Source of the DNA: Methylobacterium dankookense
Lineage (GTDB): Bacteria; Pseudomonadota; Alphaproteobacteria; Rhizobiales; Beijerinckiaceae
Assembly (NCBI RefSeq): GCF_902141855.1
Contig: NZ_CABFVH010000023.1
Coordinates: forward strand, 23,337-87,336
Length of the DNA: 64,000 nucleotides
Direction of reading: 5' to 3'
Positions 26,648 through 35,644 of the stretch are shown here, piece after piece; positions within the stretch are counted from its first letter, which is position 1; each line of letters opens with the position of its first letter. Made by a program: the position numbers and the translations under genes. Below the pieces are notes generated by a model. It was not told where the DNA came from, ran no database searches, and saw nothing but the letters and a program-made list of their open reading frames with translations.

Positions 26648-29314
26648 ATGGACGACACGGTCAAGCCACCCCCATACCGCGCGACGCCTGAGCGGCTCCG
26701 GCGCGACCAAGCCAGGATCGAGGCCGAACTCGCCGGAATGGACGGCGGGACCGACCCGTTCCCCGCTGCCGTGCGGGCAACGCGCATGCCAATGGTCATC
26801 ACCAACCCGCGCCGGCCGGACAATCCCATCGTCTTCGTCAACGATGCCTTCTGCCGCCTGACTGGTTATGCGCGGGAGGAGATCCTCGGGCGCAATTGCC
26901 ACTTCCTGCAGGGCCCTGAGACCGACCCGGAGACAGTCCGCCTGATCCGCGCGGCCATCTCCGCGCCCAGGTCCATCGAGATCGACATCCGCAACCACAA
27001 GAAGGACGGAACGCCGTTCTGGAACCGGCTGCTGCTGGCGCCGGTCAACGACGCGGGCGGGAACCTCGCCTACTTCTTCGCAAGCCAGCTAGACGTGACG
27101 GTCGAGCGCGAACGCCTCATCGTGCTGGAGGACAAGAACGCGGCGTTGACGGCCGAGCGGCGGGCCAACCTGGAGCGGCTGGCGTTCGGCGAGGAGTCGC
27201 TACGGCTCGCCACAGAGGCGGCCGAGGTGGGGACCTGGGACCTCGACCTGACGACCGACGTGCTGACCTGGTCGGACCGGACCAAGGCGATGTTCGGCAT
27301 CTCGCCGGACGTGGCCTGCAGCATGGCCGACTTCTACGCCGGCCTTCACCCGGACGACCTGGAGGTGACGAGCGCGGCATTCGCCTCAGCCCTCGACCCG
27401 GCGCGGCGCGCGACCTACGACGTCGAATACCGCACAGTCGGCAAGGAGGACGGCGTCGTCCGCTGGGTCGCGGCCAAGGGCAAGGGCCTGTTCGACGCGG
27501 GCGGAGCGTGCGTACGCGCCCTCGGTACCGCCATCGACATCACGGAACGGCGGCGGGCCGAGGAGACCCGGCAGGCAAACGAGGCTCGGCTCCGTTTCCT
27601 CGACGCCCTCGGCAAGGAGACCGCCAGGAGCACGGATGCCGATGCCATCCTCGCGACCACCACCCGAAAGGTCGCCGAGCACCTCGGCTTGTCGAACTGC
27701 GCGTATGCCGACATGGACGCGGACGAGGACGGGTTCACGATCCGCGGCGATTGGGCGGCGGAGGGCTCCCCCAGCATCGTCGGCCACTACAGCCTCGCGG
27801 ATTTCGGTCGGCTCGCGGTTCGCAACCTGGGTGCGGGCACGCCTCTCATCGTCAACGACAACGTGGCGGAACTCGCACCGGAGGAGGCGGCTGCCTTCCA
27901 GGCCATCGGCATCAGCGCGACAATCTGCATGCCCTTGATCAAGGATGGGCGCCTGACAGCCCTGATGGCGGTCCATGACCGCGTTCCCCGGCTATGGTCG
28001 GACGGGGATCTTGCGCTGGTCCGCGAAGTGACGGAGCGCTGCTGGGCGCACATCGAGCGCGTGCGCGCCGATGCCGCCTTGCGCGAGGCAGCGGGGCAAC
28101 TCGCTGCCCTGAACGCGACGCTTGAGCAGCGGGTCGAGGAGCGTACCGCCCGCCTGGGCGAGGCGGAGGCGGCGCTCAGGCAGTCGCAGAAGCTGGAGGC
28201 GGTCGGTCAGCTGACCGGGGGCGTGGCCCACGATTTCAACAACCTGCTGACTATCATCCGGTCGTCGGTCGACTTCCTGCGGCGCCCCGACCTGCCGGAC
28301 GACAGGCGACGGCGCTACATGGACGCGGTCTCGGACACGGTCGAGCGCGCAACCAAGCTGACCGGGCAACTCCTGGCCTTCGCCCGGCGGCAGGCGCTCA
28401 AGCCCGAGGTGTTCGAGGTTGGCGACCGCCTGAAAAGCGTGGCCGACATGCTCGACACGGTGACCGGTTCGCGCATCCACGTGCTGACCGAGTTGCCCGA
28501 GCGGCCCTGTCACGTCCTGGCCGACATAAGCCAATTCGAGACGGCCCTCATCAATATGGCGGTGAATGCCCGCGACGCCATGGACGGCGAGGGCACGCTG
28601 ACCCTGCGGCTGGCCTGCTTGCAGGGGATGCCTTCGATCCGCGGTCACGGCGGCAGCCCCGCGCCGTTCGCGGCGGTCTCGCTGTCGGACACGGGCACGG
28701 GCATCGCCCCGGAGCGCCTCGGACGCATCTTCGAGCCGTTCTACACCACGAAGGAAGTCGGCAAGGGAACGGGGTTGGGCCTGAGCCAGGTGTTCGGCTT
28801 CGCCAAGCAATCGGGCGGCGACGTGAACGTGGAGAGTGCTCCGGGGCGTGGGACCACGTTCACGCTGTACCTGCCCGAGATCGAGGCCGCCCCGGAGCCG
28901 GGCAGACATGAAACGGGAGACGAGGCCACCTCGGCAGGAGCCGGGCGCCGCGTGCTGGTCGTGGAGGACAACGTCGAGGTCGGGCGATTCGCCACGCAGA
29001 TCCTCCAGGACTTGGGCTTCGCGACGGACTGGGCGGCGAACGCCGAGGAAGCCCTCGACCGGCTCGGCCCGGATGGCGCCGGCTTCCACGTCGTGTTCTC
29101 GGACGTGGTCATGCCCGGCATGGGCGGCCTCGCCATGGCCAAGCTGTTGCGCGGGCGGCTCCCCGGCCTGCCGGTCGTCCTGGCGTCCGGCTACAGCGAT
29201 GCGCTGGCCCAGGGAGGTGGTGACGGCTTCGAGCTGCTGCACAAGCCCTACGCCGCCGACCAACTCGGGCGCACCCTGAACCGGGTGATCCGGCAGCACG
29301 GCCGAGCCATTTGA
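26648..29314 (+). CDS. LOV-domain hybrid histidine kinase (blue-light sensor)
   Basis: An 888-residue soluble hybrid kinase. An N-terminal LOV domain (about 35-155) has the flavin-adduct motif GRNCHFLQG with the reactive Cys84 and the partners FVNDAFCRLTGY. A PAS domain (about 180-310), a GAF domain (about 330-470), a coiled coil, a HisKA box (GQLTGGVAHDFNNLLTIIRS), a HATPase domain (DTGTGIAPERLGRIFEPFYT) and a receiver (FSDVVMPGMGG) follow. Blue light should form a flavin-Cys bond and change kinase output. GAF suggests a second signal. It lies 130 bases after the HisKA_2 kinase in the same direction, and no partner regulator is seen. Confidence 0.94.
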   Translation: MDDTVKPPPYRATPERLRRDQARIEAELAGMDGGTDPFPAAVRATRMPMVITNPRRPDNPIVFVNDAFCRLTGYAREEILGRNCHFLQGPETDPETVRLIRAAISAPRSIEIDIRNHKKDGTPFWNRLLLAPVNDAGGNLAYFFASQLDVTVERERLIVLEDKNAALTAERRANLERLAFGEESLRLATEAAEVGTWDLDLTTDVLTWSDRTKAMFGISPDVACSMADFYAGLHPDDLEVTSAAFASALDPARRATYDVEYRTVGKEDGVVRWVAAKGKGLFDAGGACVRALGTAIDITERRRAEETRQANEARLRFLDALGKETARSTDADAILATTTRKVAEHLGLSNCAYADMDADEDGFTIRGDWAAEGSPSIVGHYSLADFGRLAVRNLGAGTPLIVNDNVAELAPEEAAAFQAIGISATICMPLIKDGRLTALMAVHDRVPRLWSDGDLALVREVTERCWAHIERVRADAALREAAGQLAALNATLEQRVEERTARLGEAEAALRQSQKLEAVGQLTGGVAHDFNNLLTIIRSSVDFLRRPDLPDDRRRRYMDAVSDTVERATKLTGQLLAFARRQALKPEVFEVGDRLKSVADMLDTVTGSRIHVLTELPERPCHVLADISQFETALINMAVNARDAMDGEGTLTLRLACLQGMPSIRGHGGSPAPFAAVSLSDTGTGIAPERLGRIFEPFYTTKEVGKGTGLGLSQVFGFAKQSGGDVNVESAPGRGTTFTLYLPEIEAAPEPGRHETGDEATSAGAGRRVLVVEDNVEVGRFATQILQDLGFATDWAANAEEALDRLGPDGAGFHVVFSDVVMPGMGGLAMAKLLRGRLPGLPVVLASGYSDALAQGGGDGFELLHKPYAADQLGRTLNRVIRQHGRAI

Positions 29315-29330
29315 GCGCCGTAAGGCGACG

Positions 29331-30104
29331 CTAACGCAAGGTCCGAACGGACAGCTTCGAATCCGCATGAGCCGTACGGTCGGGCTCACCGGCCGCCCCC
29401 GACGCTTCGACCTGGCCGCGCCGCTGGAGGCGCAGCGCCACGATCCAGCACAGCACCGCCCAGGCCGACCCGACGCACCAGCCCGCCAGCACGTCGGTCG
29501 CGTAGTGGACGCCGATGTAGACGCGGCTCAGCCCCACGACGACGGTGAGGAAGACGGCGAGCCCCATGAAATACGCCTTCAGCCGTGCGCCCGCTGCGAC
29601 CCTCGTCATGATCGCCCCCAGCGTCAGGAAGGTCACCGCAGAGAGCATGGCGTGGCTGCTGGGAAAACTGGCTGTGAACACTTGGATGCCGCCGGGAATG
29701 TCGGGACGAGGGCGGTTAAAGAGCAGCTTTAGGCCGAAGCTGATGACCGTGCCGCCCAGCATCGAGCCCACCACCAGGAGGGCAGTCCCACGCCTGCGGA
29801 CCAGGAGCAGGTACCCCACGGTCGCAGCCAGCAGGAAGCACAGGACGACCATGCTCCCAAGGGAGGTCACGTCGCGCGCCATCTCGTGCACCCAGGCCGG
29901 CCCGATTGGGCCGGCGGCGCCGAGTGGACGGAAGAAGCGCGCGACCCGGGTGTCGAACGCCATGGTATCGCCCTCCATCACCTCGCCGGCGAGGAGGCCG
30001 AACGCAAGGAGGAGTGCGGCGACGCAGAACAGCGTCGCCACGAGGCCGAGCTCCCGTTTCCCGAGGCGCGTCACGGCTGCTGCCCAGGCACTTAATTCGT
30101 TCAT
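29331..30104 (-). CDS. PAP2-family membrane phosphatase
   Basis: A 257-residue inner-membrane protein with about six helices and all three PAP2 signatures: KLLFNRPRP, PSSHAM and SRVYIGVHYATDVLAG. The phosphatase His residues (in SSHA and GVHYATD) are intact. It would dephosphorylate a lipid phosphate or pyrophosphate, such as undecaprenyl pyrophosphate or phosphatidate; the substrate cannot be read from sequence. ATG 30104 has GGAGG 8 bases upstream. It converges with the LOV kinase, their stops being 16 bases apart, and lies downstream of the DUF347 genes on the same strand. Confidence 0.92.
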   Translation of the reverse strand: MNELSAWAAAVTRLGKRELGLVATLFCVAALLLAFGLLAGEVMEGDTMAFDTRVARFFRPLGAAGPIGPAWVHEMARDVTSLGSMVVLCFLLAATVGYLLLVRRRGTALLVVGSMLGGTVISFGLKLLFNRPRPDIPGGIQVFTASFPSSHAMLSAVTFLTLGAIMTRVAAGARLKAYFMGLAVFLTVVVGLSRVYIGVHYATDVLAGWCVGSAWAVLCWIVALRLQRRGQVEASGAAGEPDRTAHADSKLSVRTLR

Positions 30105-30402
30105 CCGCCTCGCCTCCCGGCCGGACCTCGGTACGCCGCCCCAGGGCTGACGCGCGTCGCCCGTGGGGCGAGGCGGCCGGACCGGGGATGCAAGGATCGT
30201 CGATGGACCGCGGCCCTGACCCACGGCGAGAGCTTCTGGCCCGGCCTCGGGATGCGCGCGGCCGCCGTCCCCGGGCCGCCGGCATCCGTGCGAACTCCAC
30301 GGATCGGGGGCCGACCGCGCGCACGGCCCCGTGGACGAAGTCGCCGCGGCGCCGGACAAGGGCGGGGCCCCGGCGCGTCGCCATGCGGTGTCGACCGCAG
30401 GT

Positions 30403-31179
30403 TCATGACGCCGTCGCGTCCGCGCCCGGATGACGGCCGGCCCGCTGCGGTAGCAGGACGATGAGCGCCACGATGAAGGCCGCGATCACGGCGGAAGCGA
30501 GCGGCCGGCTCAGGTTCAGCCCGCCGTTGGCGACCGGCTTGTCGAGGAAATCGCCCACCGTGGCCCCGAGCGGGCGGGTCAGGATGAACGCCGCCCAGAA
30601 GAGCGTGACCCGTGAAACGGAGGTCCGATAGTACAGGGCGATGACGACCGCGAGCGCCGCCGCGAAGACGAGGGCGCCACCCTCGTAGCCGAGGCCGCCG
30701 GTGTCCGCGAGCCAGTCGCCAAGCGCGGTGCCCAACGTCTGCGAGAAGGTGATCGCCCCCCAATAGAACGCCTCGACCCGCGGGGTCGAAACCGTGTCTA
30801 CCGACACGGTGCCCTCGGTCGCGTACCAAAGCCCGAGCACGGCCGCGAGGCAGGCGAGTAGCAGGGTCGACCCGCCGGTGTATCCGATGCCGAGCGACCG
30901 GTCGGCGAAGTCCGCCATCGTCGTACCGAAGGTGGTCGAGGCGACGATCGTGGACCAGTACAGGACTGGGTGGAACCGCTTCGACATGATCTGGGCGACC
31001 ACGAGCGCGACCAGCAGCACGGCGAACAGGGCGGTGCCGGCGAGGTAGCCCCAATTGAGGGTCATGGTGACGGTGTCGCCGCCGGTCTCCCCGAGCGTCG
31101 TGGCTAGGATCTTGATGATCCAGAAGCCCAGCGTGACCTCGGGTACCTTGCTCAGGGCGCGTTCGTAACGGTCGTCCAT
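30403..31179 (-). CDS. COG4705/DUF347 membrane protein, copy 1
   Basis: A 258-residue integral membrane protein with about eight helices and the repeated DUF347 unit: KVPEVTLGFWIIKILATTLG near the start, then ADFADRSLGIGYTGG, FYWGAITFSQTLGTALGDWL and LTRPLGATVGDFLDKP. The repeat suggests an internally duplicated transporter-like fold; the function of the family is unknown. ATG 31179 has AAGGAG upstream. It is the last of three related genes in tandem. Old annotations sometimes call these membrane-anchored proteins. Confidence 0.88.
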   Translation of the reverse strand: MDDRYERALSKVPEVTLGFWIIKILATTLGETGGDTVTMTLNWGYLAGTALFAVLLVALVVAQIMSKRFHPVLYWSTIVASTTFGTTMADFADRSLGIGYTGGSTLLLACLAAVLGLWYATEGTVSVDTVSTPRVEAFYWGAITFSQTLGTALGDWLADTGGLGYEGGALVFAAALAVVIALYYRTSVSRVTLFWAAFILTRPLGATVGDFLDKPVANGGLNLSRPLASAVIAAFIVALIVLLPQRAGRHPGADATAS

Positions 31180-31207
31180 CGGACCTGCTCCTTCTTCGAG
31201 AAAAACC

Positions 31208-32023
31208 TCACGGCGCGTCGGCGCAGGCCGCCCGGCGACCGGCACGCTGCGGGATGAGGAGGACGAGCCCGGCCATGACGAGCGCGAGCACGCCGGAGAT
31301 CGTGATGTCGTCGATGCCCAGGCCGCCGGAAGCGACCGGCTTGTCGAGCGAGTTGGCGAGGGTGGCGCCGAGCGGCCGCGTCAGGACGAACGCCGTCCAG
31401 AACAGCATGGGCCTGGAAACACGCGTTCGCAGATGGAGGGCCGTGACCACGGCTAGCGCGACGAGGATGAGGAGCGCGCTCCCGTTGTACCCGAGCCCGC
31501 TGCTGTCGGCCATCCAGTCGCCCAATGCGGTGCCGAGCGTCTGGGAGAACATGACCGTAGCCCAGTAGAAACCTTCGGCCTGCGGGGACCGCACCGTCTC
31601 CACGGCGACCGTGCCGAGCGTGCGCTTCCACAGGATCAGGGTCGCGACGACCGAGGCGAGGAGGATCAGGGATCCGCCGAGGTAGCCGATGCCGAGGGAC
31701 CGGTCGCAGAAGTCGGCGAGCGTCGTGCCTGCGAGCGTCGTCGCGGTGACCACGGCCCAGTACAGGATGGGATGGAAGCGGGATGCCCGGATCTGCGCCG
31801 CAAGCAGAACGGCAAGGACGGTCCCGAAGATCGCCGTGCCGGCGAGATAGCCCAGGCCGAGCGTCAGGGCGACGGCATTGCCGCCGACCTCGCCCAGGGT
31901 CGTGGCCACGATCTTGATGGCCCAGAACCCGGCGGTGGCTTCGGGCACCTTGGCGGCTTCGATGTGTCCGGGTCGCTCGGTCGGTTGCATCGGGCTGCCG
32001 TGGGAAAGCGAGGGCCGGCTCAT
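31208..32023 (-). CDS. COG4705/DUF347 membrane protein, copy 2
   Basis: A 271-residue protein closely similar to copy 1: KVPEATAGFWAIKIVATTLG, ADFCDRSLGIGYLGG, TVMFSQTLGTALGDWM and LTRPLGATLANSLDKP. About eight membrane helices. ATG 32023 overlaps the stop of the upstream exported-protein gene by four bases (ATGA), indicating coupling; an internal ATG at 31989 (MQPTERPGH) is a possible shorter start. Copies 1 and 2 are nearer to each other than to copy 3, pointing to a recent local duplication. Confidence 0.87.
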   Translation of the reverse strand: MSRPSLSHGSPMQPTERPGHIEAAKVPEATAGFWAIKIVATTLGEVGGNAVALTLGLGYLAGTAIFGTVLAVLLAAQIRASRFHPILYWAVVTATTLAGTTLADFCDRSLGIGYLGGSLILLASVVATLILWKRTLGTVAVETVRSPQAEGFYWATVMFSQTLGTALGDWMADSSGLGYNGSALLILVALAVVTALHLRTRVSRPMLFWTAFVLTRPLGATLANSLDKPVASGGLGIDDITISGVLALVMAGLVLLIPQRAGRRAACADAP

Positions 32024-32427
32024 GCGGTGTGGGTCTGGTCGATGATGGCGAGCAGGTCGTCGACCGCGCGACGGCAGGCGGCCGGATCGGGGTTCGACGC
32101 CCGCAGCGCGTCGAGGGCGCGGTCGATGGCCTTGTCCACGACGTGCCAGTCGGCGGCGGCTCGCGGCTTCAGGCCGGCCTCGGACGCGTCCCAGGACAAT
32201 TCCAGGTCCTTGATGCGCGTCTTGGCGGCGGCGAGGTCGCCCCGGTCGGTCATCGCCTTCACGTCGACGACGATGGTCCGGAACTTGGAGAGGTCGCCGA
32301 GCTTCGAGGCCGCCATCGCCTTTGGCGTCGCTCCGACGGCGGCGTCCTGCATCGCCAGCAGGCCCAGGGGGGCGGCCGTGGCACCGATGACCGTCGCGGC
32401 GATGGCGGCGAGGAGGATGTTGCGCAT
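32020..32427 (-). CDS. Small exported helical protein within the DUF347 cluster
   Basis: A 135-residue exported protein. A signal peptide (residues 1 to about 19, ending ATAAP) precedes a soluble helical domain: KFRTIVVDVKAMTDRGDLAA, then AKTRIKDLELSWD and DWHVVDKAIDRALDALRA. Similar proteins occur beside DUF347 genes in Rhizobiales as I recall them; no function is known. It is coupled to copy 2 by a four-base overlap. A periplasmic partner or sensor role for the DUF347 proteins is an inference from this coupling. Confidence 0.75.
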   Translation of the reverse strand: MRNILLAAIAATVIGATAAPLGLLAMQDAAVGATPKAMAASKLGDLSKFRTIVVDVKAMTDRGDLAAAKTRIKDLELSWDASEAGLKPRAAADWHVVDKAIDRALDALRASNPDPAACRRAVDDLLAIIDQTHTA

Positions 32428-32495
32428 GGTCGTTCGCTCCGTGTCGTGCGGCGTTGGAAGGACTGGAGGATGGGGGTGCTGGAGGCGGCGGACGG

Positions 32496-33272
32496 TCAGG
32501 CCCGCCGCTGTCCGGCCGGCTCGCCAGGGCGTCCGGAGACAAGGCTCAGGGACGTCACCAGGGCGACGATGACGGCGAAGAAGACGAGGCTGGTGGAGGC
32601 CGTGCCGAAGCCGAGGCCGCCGTATTCCCGTGCCTGCGACAGCAGATCGCCCAGCGATGCGCCGAGGGGGCGCGTGACGATGTAGGCGAGCCAGAAGGTC
32701 GTCACCGGGTTCGCGCCGAGGCGCCAGGCGAGGGCGAGGGCGGCCAGGATCGTGCCGAAGATGACGACGCCGAGATTGAAGCCGAGCCCCAACGCCTCCG
32801 TAGCCAGGTCGCCCGCGGCGGTGCCGAGCGCGAAGGTGAGGAGTATGGCGAGCCAGTAGAACGCCTCGCGGCGCCGGGTCACGATGGCGTGGATCGAGAG
32901 CGTCCGCTCGGTCGCGTACCAGAGGGCGAACACGGCGGCGAGGGCGGCCGCGAACACGCCGGTGCTGACGAAGAGGCTCACGCCGAGCTTGTCGGTCAGG
33001 ATGTCGGTGACCTGCGTGCCGACCACGCTGACGAGGACGACGGTCGACCAATAGGTCCAGGGCTTGTAGCGCCGCTCGCGCACCTGCAGGGCGAGGACGG
33101 CCGCGAGGAGGCCGGCCGTGAGGGTGGTGGTGACGGCGGCACCCAGGCCGACGTTCACCGCGAGGTAGTCCGCGCCGGTCTCGCCGACGGTCGTGGACAG
33201 TATCTTGATGACCCAGAAGGCCGCGGTGACCTCCGGTACCTTGTTCAAGACCTGGCGCTGGATCTCGCTCAT
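32496..33272 (-). CDS. COG4705/DUF347 membrane protein, copy 3
   Basis: A 258-residue integral membrane protein with the same repeat: KVPEVTAAFWVIKILSTTVG, then TDILTDKLGVSLF, FYWLAILLTFALGTAAGDLA and VTRPLGASLGDLLSQ. It is more diverged than copies 1 and 2. It is the first of the DUF347 genes behind the two-component pair ending at 33365, 92 bases away, on the same strand. Control of the whole set by that system is plausible. Confidence 0.87.
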   Translation of the reverse strand: MSEIQRQVLNKVPEVTAAFWVIKILSTTVGETGADYLAVNVGLGAAVTTTLTAGLLAAVLALQVRERRYKPWTYWSTVVLVSVVGTQVTDILTDKLGVSLFVSTGVFAAALAAVFALWYATERTLSIHAIVTRRREAFYWLAILLTFALGTAAGDLATEALGLGFNLGVVIFGTILAALALAWRLGANPVTTFWLAYIVTRPLGASLGDLLSQAREYGGLGFGTASTSLVFFAVIVALVTSLSLVSGRPGEPAGQRRA

Positions 33273-33364
33273 CCCCGTCTCCCGTCCGTCATGGTCGGGC
33301 ACGGTGATAGCGAGCCAGAATGAGGGCAGAATGAGCTTCGTCCGGAGGAGCCGCGGGCTCGGCC

Positions 33365-34660
33365 TCAGGCCGGCAGTCTGACGGTTGCGAGGGTACCCTG
33401 CCCGTCGCGTCGGTTTTCGACCGTCAGGTCGAGGTCGTTGCGCTCCGCGATGCGGCGGGCGATGGCGAGCCCGAGCCCCGTGCCTTCGACCTCCGGTGGC
33501 GCGGCCCGGAAGAAGCGGTCGAACAGGCGGCCCTCGCTTCCCGGCGGCAGCCCGCAGCCGGTGTCCCGAACCGTGACGACGCACGCACCGTCCCGGTTCA
33601 GCAGACGGACGTCGACCTGGCCTCCCGACGGCGTGTAGCGCAGGGCGTTGTCGACCAGGTTGGCGAACAGGACGCGGACCTCGTCCTCCGATGCGTGAAG
33701 GGTCGCGGGTGTCTCGATATGCACGCCCAGGTCGATGTCCTTGCGCTGGGCGAGCACGACGTGGTCGGCGACGCAGTCGAGCAGGAGCTGGCCGAGGTCG
33801 ACGGATGCAGGACGGGCCTCGGCACCGTCGTCGAGCCGGGCGAGACGGAGCAATTGATCCACCAGCCGGTTCGCCCTCCGGAGGCCGTCCGCCAGCGCCA
33901 TACGCCGCGCGTCGCCCCCGCCACCGGCAGGCCCGCCGAGGGAGTCGAGTTGGATCTGCATCGCGGCAAGCGGCGTACGCAGTTCGTGCGCCGCGTCGGC
34001 GACGAACCGCTTCTGGGCGGCCAGAGCGGCCTGCAGGCGAAGGATGAGCCCGTTCATGGCCTCGACGAGGGGCGCCACCTCCGTCGGCACGCCGCGCGTC
34101 GGCAAGGGGCCTTGGGCGGCGGCGCCGCGCCCGGCGAGGTCATGCACCAAGCCGTCGAGCCGCCCGAGCGCCCGGTTCATCGCCCAGCCGACGACGATCC
34201 ACGACAGCGGAACGAGGAGCAGCAGGGGGGCCACGGCACCGAGCGCCGCATTGCGTGCGAACTCCGCCCTCACGACGTCGCGCTGGGCGACCCGGACCGT
34301 CGTGGTGCCGTTGGCGGTCGTGTAGGTGCGCCAGAGCTCGCCGCCCATGACGACGTTCGCGTATCCCGTGCGGTCGGGGTGGCGGACGTCGACGCCGCGG
34401 TCGTCGCGCAGGACCTGCCCGTCCTTCCAGATGGTGACGGCGAGTTGGTCCTCCGGGTCCTGGTCGGCGGCGGGCGGCGCGTCCGCGTCCGGGAGCCCGG
34501 GACCGGCGTTGAGGGCGACCTGCCGCAACTGCCCGTCGAGGAAATCGGCCGCCTCGATCCGCGCGAGGGCATAGGCCGCGACCATCGCGGCCAAGCCGAT
34601 TCCGGCGAGCAGGGCGGTCATCCAGCCGAGCGTCGTGCGGCGCAAGGAGGCGGCCCTCAT
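33365..34660 (-). CDS. Sensor histidine kinase (OmpR-system partner)
   Basis: A 431-residue inner-membrane kinase: a first helix near residues 12-32, a periplasmic domain of about 120 residues, a second helix near 157-177, HAMP-like linker, HisKA box (FVADAAHELRTPLAAMQIQL) and HATPase domain (LVDNALRYTPSGG, DTGCGLPPGSEGRLFDRFF, GTGLGLAIARRIAERN). It is of the QseC/PmrB kind by layout. The start overlaps the regulator stop by four bases. The signal is unknown; the downstream DUF347 genes are the likely targets. Confidence 0.92.
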   Translation of the reverse strand: MRAASLRRTTLGWMTALLAGIGLAAMVAAYALARIEAADFLDGQLRQVALNAGPGLPDADAPPAADQDPEDQLAVTIWKDGQVLRDDRGVDVRHPDRTGYANVVMGGELWRTYTTANGTTTVRVAQRDVVRAEFARNAALGAVAPLLLLVPLSWIVVGWAMNRALGRLDGLVHDLAGRGAAAQGPLPTRGVPTEVAPLVEAMNGLILRLQAALAAQKRFVADAAHELRTPLAAMQIQLDSLGGPAGGGGDARRMALADGLRRANRLVDQLLRLARLDDGAEARPASVDLGQLLLDCVADHVVLAQRKDIDLGVHIETPATLHASEDEVRVLFANLVDNALRYTPSGGQVDVRLLNRDGACVVTVRDTGCGLPPGSEGRLFDRFFRAAPPEVEGTGLGLAIARRIAERNDLDLTVENRRDGQGTLATVRLPA

Positions 34661-35316
34661 GGCTTGGGCACCATCCAGCCTGCGCCGCGGACGTTGAGGA
34701 TCACGCCCTTGCCGACCTTGCGGCGGACCGTAAGGATCAGGGCGTCCACCGCGTTGCTCTCGACCTCCTCGCCCCACCCGTAGATGCGTTCCTCGATCTG
34801 CGCCCGAGAAAGGATGCGCCCCGGTCGCTCCATGAGCGCGTGCATGAGGGCGTATTCTCGCGCCGACAAGACCGCGACGGTCCCGGCGTGGGATAGCACA
34901 TGGCTCTCCGTGTCGAGTTCGGTCTCGGCGGCCACGAGCCGCGCGCTCGCCCGCCCGGCCCGCCGCCGCAGGATCGCCCGCATCCGGGCGAGCAGCTCGC
35001 GCATCTCGAACGGCTTGACCAGGTAGTCGTCGGCCCCGAGGTCGAGGCCGGCGACGCGGCTGTCGAGTCCGTCCCGCGCCGTGATGATGAGCACCGACGT
35101 GTCGTTGCCCGCCGTCCGCGCGGACCTGAGAACCTGCAGGCCGTCGGCGCCCGGCAGGCCGAGGTCCAGCAGGACCAGGGCATGGCCGCCGACCCGCAGC
35201 GCCGTTTCGGCCGTGGGTCCGTCGCGCACCCAGTCGACGGAATAGCCTTCGGCGGCAAGGCCGTGCGACAGCCCTTCGCCGATCATGCGGTCGTCCTCGA
35301 TCAGCAGCACGCGCAT
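34657..35316 (-). CDS. OmpR-family response regulator
   Basis: A 219-residue regulator. The receiver (1-120) has acidic pair Glu7-Asp8-Asp9, phospho-acceptor Asp51 (LLDLGLPGADG), and Lys in VKPFEMREL. The winged-helix DNA-binding domain (about 125-219) includes LSAREYALMHALMERPGRIL and the recognition helix region ESNAVDALILTVRRKVG. It is of the QseB/PmrA type. It is the first gene of the operon with its kinase. Confidence 0.94.
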   Translation of the reverse strand: MRVLLIEDDRMIGEGLSHGLAAEGYSVDWVRDGPTAETALRVGGHALVLLDLGLPGADGLQVLRSARTAGNDTSVLIITARDGLDSRVAGLDLGADDYLVKPFEMRELLARMRAILRRRAGRASARLVAAETELDTESHVLSHAGTVAVLSAREYALMHALMERPGRILSRAQIEERIYGWGEEVESNAVDALILTVRRKVGKGVILNVRGAGWMVPKP

Positions 35317-35540
35317 CGGTCGCTTCGTTCGTGTCGGAACCTTCGCGGCGGCGTACAGGCCGTCACCGCTCGGCTAGCCGCAACGGGTGCGGATCCCCGC
35401 CATGGACCGGTCCAGCCTGCAGCTCGACATCCTCGGCGGCAAGACCGCTCAAGGGGCGACCGGAGGACCATCGTGGGCCGGCCCGAGGTAACGGTGGGCG
35501 GGCGCACAGGGGTTCCGGCACCGCCGATACGCCTTTCGCC

Positions 35541-35571
35541 CAGCGCCGTCCTCAATCAGGGGACGGCGCTG
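35541..35571. terminator. Perfect 11-bp hairpin downstream of the mucR-like gene
   Basis: CAGCGCCGTCC and GGACGGCGCTG flank a 9-base loop, 74 bases past the stop of the minus-strand mucR-like gene and upstream of the OmpR-type regulator. It probably ends mucR transcription. No T-run is present. Confidence 0.5.
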
Positions 35572-35644
35572 CGCGACCCGGAATTGCATTACCGGAGAGG
35601 CCGACGCCGTAAATGCGGCGCAGACGATCTTTTTTCGGATAGTT

